Source: Bacteroidia bacterium
GTDB taxonomy: Bacteria > Bacteroidota > Bacteroidia > AKYH767-A > OLB10
DNA: 64,000 nucleotides
NCBI GenBank assembly: GCA_016788165.1
Contig: JAEUTH010000024.1
Location: forward strand, 1-64,000
Direction of reading: 5' to 3'
Below the pieces are notes generated by a model, which was not told the DNA's origin, did not search any database, and saw nothing but the letters and a program-made list of their open reading frames with translations. This document shows, piece after piece, positions 19,795 through 27,386 of this stretch; within the stretch, counting starts at the first letter, position 1, and every line of letters starts with the position of its first letter. The position numbers were made by a program, and so were the translations under genes.

Positions 19795-20661
19795 ATGCAA
19801 AAAAAGGCCATTGAATTTATACTAACAGTTATTGTATCAAAAGTTGATACCGATACCTATGCCGAAATTAAATACGCATGTGATGAAGTAGCACAAAATG
19901 CTGACAAGCTTAAAACCTGTTATGTAAAAGCATTGCGCAGGTATAACAAACAAAAAATTACATATACACAAAAGCAATTAAGTGAAGCAAATTCAATTTG
20001 CAATGGTTGGTTACCACCGTTAACTTTAGTTGATGCAGTGCGTACCCTGTTACTGTTGCATACAAAATTTAGCGATACACAAATGCAATTAAGCAATTTG
20101 CAAAGTATGGTTGATTGTGGCGATAACAATGAGCAAATAGTTATCTATCAAAATTTAGCGCTGTTGCCACATGCCGATACATTGGCATTGTTTTGTGCAC
20201 AAGGCTTACGAAGTAATATGGCCGATATATTTGAAGCAATTGCCAATAATAATCCTTACCCTGCAAAATATTTAGCCGATGATGCTTTTAATCAGATGGT
20301 TTTAAAATGTGTTTTTATAGGTAAGCCTTTGTATAAAATTGTGGGGCTGCATCAACGTTTAAATCCAAACTTATCACGTATGATAATTGACTATGCAGCC
20401 GAACGGTGGGCGGCTTCTCGAAGCCTTTCGCCCGAAGTTTGGCAGTTAACGCCCATCATAGAAAATGCCCATAAAGATTTGTATTTAAAACTTCAGCGCA
20501 GCAACATTGAATCAGAACAAAAGGCTGCATCGCTTCTTTTTTACAGTAATGAATCGGCAAAGGCTTTGGGTTTATTACCACAAAAGCAACATCAAACACT
20601 TATCGAAAACAACGAGCTGAACTGGCAAACATTGGGTGCCTTGGTTTGGCATAACAATTAA
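19795..20661 (+). CDS. eboA: EboA-family protein
   Basis: A 288-residue, mostly helical soluble protein without signal peptide. I call it EboA from family-like segments (GLRSNMADIFEAIANNNPYPAKYL; DDAFNQMVLKCVFIGKPLYKIVGL; YAAERWAASR) and because TatD-like, UbiA-like and dehydroquinate-synthase-like genes follow in the known eboB-C-D order. EboA has no assigned reaction. The cluster is known from Bacteroidota, cyanobacteria and some eustigmatophyte plastids. Its stop is 10 bases before the eboB ATG, so the genes form an operon. Confidence 0.85.
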   Translation: MQKKAIEFILTVIVSKVDTDTYAEIKYACDEVAQNADKLKTCYVKALRRYNKQKITYTQKQLSEANSICNGWLPPLTLVDAVRTLLLLHTKFSDTQMQLSNLQSMVDCGDNNEQIVIYQNLALLPHADTLALFCAQGLRSNMADIFEAIANNNPYPAKYLADDAFNQMVLKCVFIGKPLYKIVGLHQRLNPNLSRMIIDYAAERWAASRSLSPEVWQLTPIIENAHKDLYLKLQRSNIESEQKAASLLFYSNESAKALGLLPQKQHQTLIENNELNWQTLGALVWHNN

Positions 20662-20671
20662 TTTATCAAAC

Positions 20672-21568
20672 ATGAAATATATTGATCCGCACATACACAT
20701 GTGCTCGCGTACAACGGATGATTACGAAGCCATGAAACAAGCCGGCATTGTTGCCGTTATTGAGCCTGCTTTTTGGCAAGGGCAATTACGAACTGCAGTT
20801 GGTACATTTAAAGATTATTATCAAAGCTTGATTGGTTGGGAACGATTCAGAGCTTCGCAATTTGGTATTAAGCATTTTTGCACCATTGGCCTCAACAGCA
20901 AAGAAGCCAATAACGAAAGCCTGGCCGAACAGGTTATGGAAATATTGCCCATGTTTATTTATAAAGAAGGCGTAGTGGGCATTGGCGAAATTGGTTATGA
21001 TGATCAGACAGCCATGGAAGATAAGTTTTTCAGGCAACAATTAGTTTTGGCAAAAGACGCACAACTTCCGGTACAAATACATACACCGCACCGCGATAAA
21101 AAAACGGGTACTACCCGCAGTATGGATGTTTGTATGGAACATGGCCTGGCACCTGATTGGGTAATTGTTGATCACAACAATGAGGAAACCGTTAAAGAAA
21201 CTTTAGATCGTGGCTTTTGGGCTGCCTTTACCATCTACCCACATACAAAAATGGGTAGCCAACGTATGGTTGAAATTGTGAAACAATACGGAAGCGATGG
21301 TATTTTTATAAACTCTGCTGCCGACTGGGGCGTTAGCGATCCTTTAGCTGTACCAAAAACAGCGGCTTTAATGTTAACACACGGTATAAGTGAACACGAT
21401 GTGCAAAAAGTTTGTTACACCAATGCATTAATTGCTTTCGGGAAAAGCGGACAGTTTAACGAGGCCGATTGGTTGCAGGCAGCACCTGCAGATCAGCAGT
21501 TAAAATATCACGGTAATTCTATTTTGCGTGGCGGACAAAAACCGGCAAATACAGGTGAGATAGTATAA
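20672..21568 (+). CDS. eboB: TatD-like metal-dependent hydrolase EboB
   Basis: A 298-residue amidohydrolase-superfamily TIM barrel. The metal-binding HxH lies at residues 7-9 (DPHIHM). Later ligands are suggested by GIGEIGYDD (Glu), PVQIHTPHRDKKTG (His), WVIVDHNNEET (His) and NSAADWGVSDP (Asp). The family hydrolyses or cleaves small substrates. The natural EboB substrate is unknown. A GTG at 20636 would extend the frame into eboA, but the ATG at 20672 begins just before the metal site. Only two bases separate it from eboC. Confidence 0.88.
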   Translation: MKYIDPHIHMCSRTTDDYEAMKQAGIVAVIEPAFWQGQLRTAVGTFKDYYQSLIGWERFRASQFGIKHFCTIGLNSKEANNESLAEQVMEILPMFIYKEGVVGIGEIGYDDQTAMEDKFFRQQLVLAKDAQLPVQIHTPHRDKKTGTTRSMDVCMEHGLAPDWVIVDHNNEETVKETLDRGFWAAFTIYPHTKMGSQRMVEIVKQYGSDGIFINSAADWGVSDPLAVPKTAALMLTHGISEHDVQKVCYTNALIAFGKSGQFNEADWLQAAPADQQLKYHGNSILRGGQKPANTGEIV

Positions 21569-21570
21569 AC

Positions 21571-22461
21571 ATGCCCATTAACTTTAGAGCTTACTTAACC
21601 TTAACAAGGCCGCCCAACATAATTACGTCTATGGCCGATGTTATTGCAGCAACATGCATTGCATGTACCGTTGCCCAAATGCATTTAACCGATAACATTA
21701 TAGAGATACTTTGTTTAGCATTTGCCAGTTGTTTTTTATATGCAGGCGGTGTTGTAATGAACGATGTTGCCGATATTAGCATTGATAAAATTGAAAGACC
21801 TGAACGACCTATACCGGCCAAATTGGTAAGTAAAACAGGTGCAACAATATGGGCACTTTTGCTCTCGGCTACTGCTATTGTATTGGCAAGTTGGGTTAGT
21901 ATTGTCTCAGCAATTTTGGCTATCCTAATTGTAATAGCATCTTATGTTTATGATTTTTACGGCAAGCATTATGCAATAGGACCCATTAATATGGGCTTGT
22001 GCCGTGCATTAAACTTTAGTATGGGTTTGTCAATTAGTTTGCAGGTGTTACAAAGTTACTGGTGGCTTAGCCTAATAGCCGTAGTTTATATTGCTGCAAT
22101 TACCATGATTAGCAAAGGTGAGGTAAGTGGAGGTAACCAAAGTGCTATACGTAATGCGGCAATTATGTTTGGGTTTGTAATTGGTGTACTGGCTTTTATA
22201 GCTATTACCCAACAAACACATTTTTATGCTGCATTGTTTTTTGTGGCATTATTTACCTTTTATTTATATAAGCCGCTGATAATGGCATACCAACAACCCC
22301 AACCCGCACTTATCCGTAAGGCTGTAAAAGCAGGTGTTATTGGCATTATACTTTTAGATGCTTGTTTATTGGCTGCATTTATGGGTTTGCTGCCTGCATT
22401 ATTTTTATGTGCTTTGTTGCCAATTAGTTTAATTATTGCAAAGATATTTGCTGTTACATAA
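21571..22461 (+). CDS. eboC: UbiA-like prenyltransferase EboC
   Basis: A 296-residue integral inner-membrane protein with about eight hydrophobic segments. The UbiA signature NDVADISIDKIERPERPI (first Asp-rich motif, prenyl diphosphate/Mg binding) is present, and a second polar loop includes YDFYGKHYAIGP. UbiA enzymes attach prenyl chains to aromatic or sugar-like acceptors, so EboC probably modifies the product of the EboD cyclase, which is inference from context. The start ATG lies two bases after the eboB stop, and the eboD start follows 46 bases after the eboC stop. Confidence 0.9.
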   Translation: MPINFRAYLTLTRPPNIITSMADVIAATCIACTVAQMHLTDNIIEILCLAFASCFLYAGGVVMNDVADISIDKIERPERPIPAKLVSKTGATIWALLLSATAIVLASWVSIVSAILAILIVIASYVYDFYGKHYAIGPINMGLCRALNFSMGLSISLQVLQSYWWLSLIAVVYIAAITMISKGEVSGGNQSAIRNAAIMFGFVIGVLAFIAITQQTHFYAALFFVALFTFYLYKPLIMAYQQPQPALIRKAVKAGVIGIILLDACLLAAFMGLLPALFLCALLPISLIIAKIFAVT

Positions 22462-22507
22462 ATCGCATGGCTTTTTATAATTTGCACAACAATTAAAAAT
22501 TATTTTG

Positions 22508-23653
22508 ATGGAGCTTATAAAGCAAAACTTTGCTGTAAATTATACCTACCCTGTACTTTTTATCAATTCATTATTTGAACCGGGCAAAAACAAATTTTTA
22601 AAAATATTTGAGGAGTTAGCTATTGCCGATGGTGCCCGTTTTTTAATTGTTGTTGATAGTAATGTTGCAAAAGCACAACCGGCACTTATACCCAGTATTG
22701 AATTGTTTTTCAGGTTGCACCCTTTCAATTTGCTGGCATCGCCTGTTTTAATTGATGGCGGTGAAGTTTGTAAAAACAGTTTAAGCTATACAGAAAGTAT
22801 ATGGCAACTAATAAATAAATATGGTGTTGACAGGCATGCATATCTTATGGCTATTGGTGGTGGTGCATTATTAGATGTTGCTGGGTTTGCAGCTTCAGTT
22901 GCACATCGGGGTATCAGGCATATCCGGGTTCCAACAACTGTTTTATCACAAAACGATTCGGGCGTGGGCGTAAAAAATGGCATAAATTATTTTGGCAAGA
23001 AAAACTTTTTAGGATGCTTCGCAACACCGTTTGCCGTTATAAACGACAGTGCTTTTTTAAACACACTCAGCAATCGGGATTTCAGGTCGGGCATAGCCGA
23101 AGCAATAAAAGTTGCTTTGATAAAAGATGCCGATTTTTTTAATTATTTGGAAACAAATGCCGAAGCATTAAATAAAAGACAACCGGCTGCAACCATGTAT
23201 ATGATTAAGCGTTGTGCTGAGTTACATTTGCAACATATTGCTTCGGCCGATCCATTTGAACAGGGTAACAGCAGACCTTTGGATTATGGCCATTGGAGTG
23301 CGCATAAATTGGAGCAGCTAAGTAATTTTAATGTTTTGCATGGCGAAGCAGTAGCTATAGGCATGTGTTTAGATGCTGTATATGCATTTAAGATGGGAAT
23401 ATTAAGTAGTGCTGATATGCATCGTATTATAAACCTTGTAAAACAACTGGGCTTTAAAATCTATAATAAACATTTGGATGACAAAGATGCAGTTCAGAAT
23501 GAAGTGCTTAATGGTTTAGACGAGTTCAGAGAACATTTGGGTGGTCAGTTAACCATTATGCTCTTAACAACTATTGGCATTGGCACAGAAGTAAATTGTA
23601 TGGACAATTCGGTTTTAATGGAAAGCATAACTTATTTAAAACAAGCCAATTAA
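22508..23653 (+). CDS. eboD: Sugar-phosphate cyclase EboD (3-dehydroquinate synthase-like)
   Basis: A 381-residue NAD/Zn-dependent sugar-phosphate cyclase. The NAD-binding GGG (117-119) in AIGGGALLDVAGFAASV, the nucleotide loop VPTTVLSQNDSGVGVKNGIN, and Zn ligands Glu198 (SGIAEAIKVALI), the His of LDYGHWSAHKLE and the His of VLHGEAVAIGM are all present, so it should be active. It differs from true AroB in the VPTTVLSQ and DYGHWSAH stretches, where AroB normally has VPTTLLAQ and DFGHTFGH. With the EboA-C neighbours this supports EboD, a family proposed to act on a heptose- or DAHP-like phosphate in an uncharacterised pathway. A TTG at 22505 precedes the chosen ATG. Confidence 0.9.
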   Translation: MELIKQNFAVNYTYPVLFINSLFEPGKNKFLKIFEELAIADGARFLIVVDSNVAKAQPALIPSIELFFRLHPFNLLASPVLIDGGEVCKNSLSYTESIWQLINKYGVDRHAYLMAIGGGALLDVAGFAASVAHRGIRHIRVPTTVLSQNDSGVGVKNGINYFGKKNFLGCFATPFAVINDSAFLNTLSNRDFRSGIAEAIKVALIKDADFFNYLETNAEALNKRQPAATMYMIKRCAELHLQHIASADPFEQGNSRPLDYGHWSAHKLEQLSNFNVLHGEAVAIGMCLDAVYAFKMGILSSADMHRIINLVKQLGFKIYNKHLDDKDAVQNEVLNGLDEFREHLGGQLTIMLLTTIGIGTEVNCMDNSVLMESITYLKQAN

Positions 23654-23738
23654 TTATTGTTGCTTTTATAATTATAGACAAAGTAAAGAAGGTGCTGCAA
23701 TCAATTTATGTACAGCATCTAAACCATAAAATTAAAGT

Positions 23739-25307
23739 TTACTCTTTAACCAACCTGAACGTTTTTGCACCATCGTTGGTACTTAGTTTTAAAAGATAAA
23801 TACCGGGTTTATACGTTTCGCCTAATGTAAGTTGTGTGCTAAAATTACCGTTTGCCAGTAATGTTCCATAAGCATTAAAAACCTGATACATATAAACTTG
23901 ATTTTTACCTGTTTGAATATTAAAAGAGCTATGTGCCGGATTGGGGAATATATTGACATCCGTAAAATATTCAGTTGAAGCACGTAGTGTAGCAGTTTTA
24001 AAATTGTTGTTAGCCCAAGCCGATAGTAATGCACCGTCAGCCGAACATTTATTTCGTACCCGCCATTGATACTTTGTATTTGCAAGCAAGCCATTTAATA
24101 AATAACCGGTTGCACTTGCAGGTAAATTAATTTTTTGCCAGGTACTGTTACCCCAAACTCTATACTGCAATTTATACCCAAAGCTGCATGCATTTGCAAG
24201 CCAATTTAACTGTGCACTTTGAACCGTGATATTGGTTGTATTGGTTACGGGTTGTACACAACCGCAGCTTCCGGATAAAAACGCGCTTTTATTTGCAGGC
24301 TTGGTTAGTAAACCATACTGATTGTTATTTACCAAATCATTGCCATAAGGTGTAAGGTTGGCAAAGTAGCCGGTACTACTCATACTTCGGCTGTTGCAAC
24401 CATCAATATCCCAAACCCAGGCTAACCATCCCATGTTTTTTTGCTCGCAGATACGTAACAATGCCTGGTAGTTTAATGCATATTGGCACAAGTAGGCATC
24501 ATCCTGCCAATTGGCAATTTCTCCTAAAACAAAAGGTATATTTTTATTTTGAACATACGTAAGTGCTTGCGCAAACTTTGTACTATCGTTATTGGTGTAA
24601 TAGTGCCAATAAGCATGTGCACTTAATATTACATTATGCTGTGGATCGTTGTTTATTAACGTACTGCCCACGTTAGCAATATAATATAGATGCTGACCAC
24701 AGTCAGGTGCATCAATCATTAATGGAACATTAATTTGGTTGGCTCGTAAATTATTAATTATGTAAGTGTAAGTATTAATAAATTTTTGGGATGCTTTAGC
24801 CGAGTCGTTAGTCCAGTTTAAATAAAGTGTTTCGTTTGCTATATTTAGTATAAGGCTGTGGTTATATTTATTAATAAGCGTTTTAATAGCCGGTTGAAAA
24901 AACCATTGACTTAGTGTAATTAATGCAGCTGTATCGTTTTGGCATGTTAAATCATGCAAATCAAGTACGGCAATCATATCGTTTGCAATACACCTGCTTA
25001 GTACACTATCTAGTAATGCATAATTCTGATAAGTGCTGTTGGGAGTAGGGTTACTAACGCTTGCATACCAAACAATCCGAACCGTATTTGAACCGGTAAG
25101 GGCAATCTCATCCATTTTCATGTTACCCGGTGTCCAGCCCCAATTGTATGGTGCATAATTAACGCCTTTTAATTTTAATGTATCGCCACATGGCCCCAAA
25201 ATTTTATTGCCTTGTGTTGTAATGGTAGCACAGGTTTGTGCAAAGTTTATTCCATGAAAAAATAAAATTATAAAGCAAAAGATCAGCGTAGGTTTTGAGT
25301 TCATCAT
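23739..25307 (-). CDS. T9SS-exported GH5-like glycoside hydrolase
   Basis: A 522-residue secreted glycosidase. Signal peptide to ~24 (NFAQ). The catalytic TIM barrel (~25-345) has the clan-A pattern of family 5: GVNYAPYNWG and NTVRIVW near the start, MIAVLDLHD, the acid/base Glu in LILNIANE, HAYWHYY, and the nucleophile Glu in FVLGEIANWQ. This resembles mannanase/endoglucanase-like GH5 enzymes. An FN3 domain (~355-440) with YKLQYRVWG and KYQWRVRNKC follows, then a T9SS sorting domain (NIFPNPAHSSFNIQT). It is probably released or surface-attached for plant or algal polysaccharide breakdown. The exact substrate cannot be read. It converges on eboD. Confidence 0.9.
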   Translation of the reverse strand: MMNSKPTLIFCFIILFFHGINFAQTCATITTQGNKILGPCGDTLKLKGVNYAPYNWGWTPGNMKMDEIALTGSNTVRIVWYASVSNPTPNSTYQNYALLDSVLSRCIANDMIAVLDLHDLTCQNDTAALITLSQWFFQPAIKTLINKYNHSLILNIANETLYLNWTNDSAKASQKFINTYTYIINNLRANQINVPLMIDAPDCGQHLYYIANVGSTLINNDPQHNVILSAHAYWHYYTNNDSTKFAQALTYVQNKNIPFVLGEIANWQDDAYLCQYALNYQALLRICEQKNMGWLAWVWDIDGCNSRSMSSTGYFANLTPYGNDLVNNNQYGLLTKPANKSAFLSGSCGCVQPVTNTTNITVQSAQLNWLANACSFGYKLQYRVWGNSTWQKINLPASATGYLLNGLLANTKYQWRVRNKCSADGALLSAWANNNFKTATLRASTEYFTDVNIFPNPAHSSFNIQTGKNQVYMYQVFNAYGTLLANGNFSTQLTLGETYKPGIYLLKLSTNDGAKTFRLVKE

Positions 25308-25425
25308 AAATAAGTTTATTATTTGTTAGCAAAGTAAAGTTAGAAAAGCGCATCGTTTTTTCAATAAATTGTAATTCAATGATATCTAAAAACTAATTTA
25401 GCGCGAAATACTTAATCATTAAATT

Positions 25426-26046
25426 ATGAAAAATTATTCGAATCTACTTTTAATATCCGCTGCTGCAATTGTGATTTTTATTACATCTTGTAGTACAGAA
25501 AAAGGGCTAACCTTAGAAAAGAGGCATTATCGTAAAGGCTACTCAATTGCATGGCATGGTAAAAAGCAAAGTACTGAAGTAGATAACCAGATGCTGACAA
25601 GTAATAGCAATAACAACGCAAACGCTGCAGCTGATCTTGAAAAAATGCCAACCATTATTCTTGAATCGGTTACTACAACACAAAGCAATGATTTGGCTTT
25701 GGTAGCAAACGGTAGCCAAATAGCTAACACTGCAATACAAACTGAAAGCAACAAACAAGTTGTTAAAAAGCATGTTACTGAAAAAACAACTAAAGCAGCC
25801 GAACCCAAAATGAGCTTTACAAAAGCCGAGAAAAAGGAAATGCGTAAATTTTTAACTAAGCAAGCACCCGGCCAAACCGATATGCCTTTATGGGCTTATG
25901 TGTTAATTGCTATTTTATTACCTCCATTGGCTGTTGCTTTATATGAAGGCATTGTTTCGCATTTTTGGATTTGTCTGGTACTTACTTTTATCTTTTGGAT
26001 ACCGGGCATTATTTACGCAATGTGGCGTGTGTTGCGCAACGAATAA
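25426..26046 (+). CDS. Lipoprotein-Pmp3/YqaE fusion
   Basis: A 206-residue membrane protein. Residues 1-21 are a lipoprotein signal with lipobox ITSC (Cys22). A ~130-residue polar linker rich in Asn, Thr and Lys follows (LEKRHYRKGYSIAWHGKK near its start). The C-terminal ~50 residues are a complete Pmp3/YqaE (UPF0057) module with two membrane helices: LLPPLAVALYEGIVSHFWICL and LTFIFWIPGIIYAMWRVL. Pmp3 proteins affect membrane potential and stress tolerance. In Bacteroidota this fusion architecture recurs, but how a lipidated N-terminus and an inner-membrane hairpin fit together is unclear. Monocistronic, with a strong terminator right after the stop. Confidence 0.87.
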   Translation: MKNYSNLLLISAAAIVIFITSCSTEKGLTLEKRHYRKGYSIAWHGKKQSTEVDNQMLTSNSNNNANAAADLEKMPTIILESVTTTQSNDLALVANGSQIANTAIQTESNKQVVKKHVTEKTTKAAEPKMSFTKAEKKEMRKFLTKQAPGQTDMPLWAYVLIAILLPPLAVALYEGIVSHFWICLVLTFIFWIPGIIYAMWRVLRNE

Positions 26047-26052
26047 TCAGAC

Positions 26053-26088
26053 AAAAAAAAATGGTGCTGCGAAGCACCATTTTTTTTT
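26053..26088. terminator. Bidirectional intrinsic terminator
   Basis: Inverted repeat ATGGTGCT-GCGA-AGCACCAT flanked by an A-run on the left and a T-run on the right. It can stop transcription from both the lipoprotein-Pmp3 gene (+) and the convergent sucB gene (-). Confidence 0.9.
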
Positions 26089-26119
26089 GAAAATTAATTT
26101 TCTGATTTAACAAAACTAA

Positions 26120-27346
26120 TTATAACCCTAACAAAACTTTACTTGGGTCGTTGCCGGCAGTAAGCATTTTAACCGGATTTTCTAACATCTCTTTTACCTT
26201 TACTAAAAAGCCTACACTTTCGCGTCCGTCAATAATACGATGGTCATAAGATAATGCTACATACATAATTGGCCGGATAACAATTTGGCCATTTACCACT
26301 ACTGCTCGTTCAACAATATTGTGCATACCTAAAATGGCGCTTTGCGGTGGGTTAATTATGGGCGTTGAAAGCATGCTGCCAAATACACCACCATTAGTTA
26401 TTGTAAATGTGCCACCACTCATTTCTTCAATACTTAACTTACCATCGCGTGCTTTGGTAGCTAAGGCAATTATTTCCTTTTCAATTTGTGCCAAGCTCAT
26501 TTGTTCGGCATTGCGAATTACAGGTACCATTAAGCCTTTTGGTGCACTAACGGCTATGCCAATATCGCAGTAGTTATGATAGGCTATTTCATCACCTTCG
26601 ATAGCCGCATTTACGGCCGGGTATAAAGCCAAAGCTTCGGTAACGGCTTTGGTAAAAAACGACATAAAGCCCAGGTTAACCTGATGTTTTTCTTTAAATG
26701 TGTCTTTGTATTTTTTTCTGATTTCCATTATTACGCTCATGTCCACTTCGTTAAAAGTGGTTAGCATGGCAGTTTCGTTTTTTACGGCTACCAACCGCTG
26801 CGAAAGTTTTTTGCGCAGCATAGTCATTTTCTCATTCCGTTTTTCGCGCACTATGTTTGATTGTTTTCCGGTATGAGGCAGTTTCAACGATTGTAAGACA
26901 TCCGTTTTTGTAATACGGCCACCTTTACCACTTGCAGTAACTTGCTGTGGTGTTAAGTTGTTTTCGTCCATTATTTTTTTGGCCGCTGGTGCCGGTACAC
27001 CGTTACTGTATGCAACATTTTGGTCTGATGCTGCAGCCGGTTTAGCTTCGGCTTTGGCCATAGTTTCTGCTGCGTTTGCTATTGGTTTTACATTACTGTT
27101 AGCAGGTGCTGCAACGGTAGTATCAATACTACAAACAACGGTGCCTACAGCAACTGTTTGGCCAGCGGCAACATTAATTTTCAGTTTGCCATCGGCTTCA
27201 GCGCTTAAAGTTAATGTGGCTTTGTCCGAATCAATTTCTGCCAGCTCTTCATCCTTATACACATAATCGCCTTCGTTTTTTATCCAACGTGCAATTTGAA
27301 CTTCGGTTATGCTTTCGCCCGGGCTGGGTACTTTAATTTCAATCAT
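26120..27346 (-). CDS. sucB: 2-oxoglutarate dehydrogenase E2, dihydrolipoyl succinyltransferase
   Basis: Transfers the succinyl group from the E1-bound intermediate to CoA, in the TCA cycle. At 408 residues it has one lipoyl domain (1-78) with lipoylated Lys42 in [10 protein letters not shown], an Ala/Pro-rich linker, a peripheral-subunit-binding domain (~115-152, [13 protein letters not shown]...[11 protein letters not shown]), and the catalytic domain (~175-408) with His369 and Asp373 in [10 protein letters not shown]. The single lipoyl domain and the sequence around [15 protein letters not shown] favour succinyl- over acetyl-transferase, and the adjacent sucA confirms it. It is the second gene of a sucA-sucB operon. 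The shared E3 subunit is not in the window. Confidence 0.96.
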   Translation of the reverse strand: MIEIKVPSPGESITEVQIARWIKNEGDYVYKDEELAEIDSDKATLTLSAEADGKLKINVAAGQTVAVGTVVCSIDTTVAAPANSNVKPIANAAETMAKAEAKPAAASDQNVAYSNGVPAPAAKKIMDENNLTPQQVTASGKGGRITKTDVLQSLKLPHTGKQSNIVREKRNEKMTMLRKKLSQRLVAVKNETAMLTTFNEVDMSVIMEIRKKYKDTFKEKHQVNLGFMSFFTKAVTEALALYPAVNAAIEGDEIAYHNYCDIGIAVSAPKGLMVPVIRNAEQMSLAQIEKEIIALATKARDGKLSIEEMSGGTFTITNGGVFGSMLSTPIINPPQSAILGMHNIVERAVVVNGQIVIRPIMYVALSYDHRIIDGRESVGFLVKVKEMLENPVKMLTAGNDPSKVLLGL

Positions 27347-27386
27347 TTAATTTTATCGTTTAGGTATGCTGCGTATATGGTTTATG

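Noticed and set aside
22508-23653. Annotation as aroB (shikimate pathway)
   Set aside because: The gene context is ebo, and sequences around the Zn and NAD sites differ from true AroB. Other shikimate genes are absent from the window.
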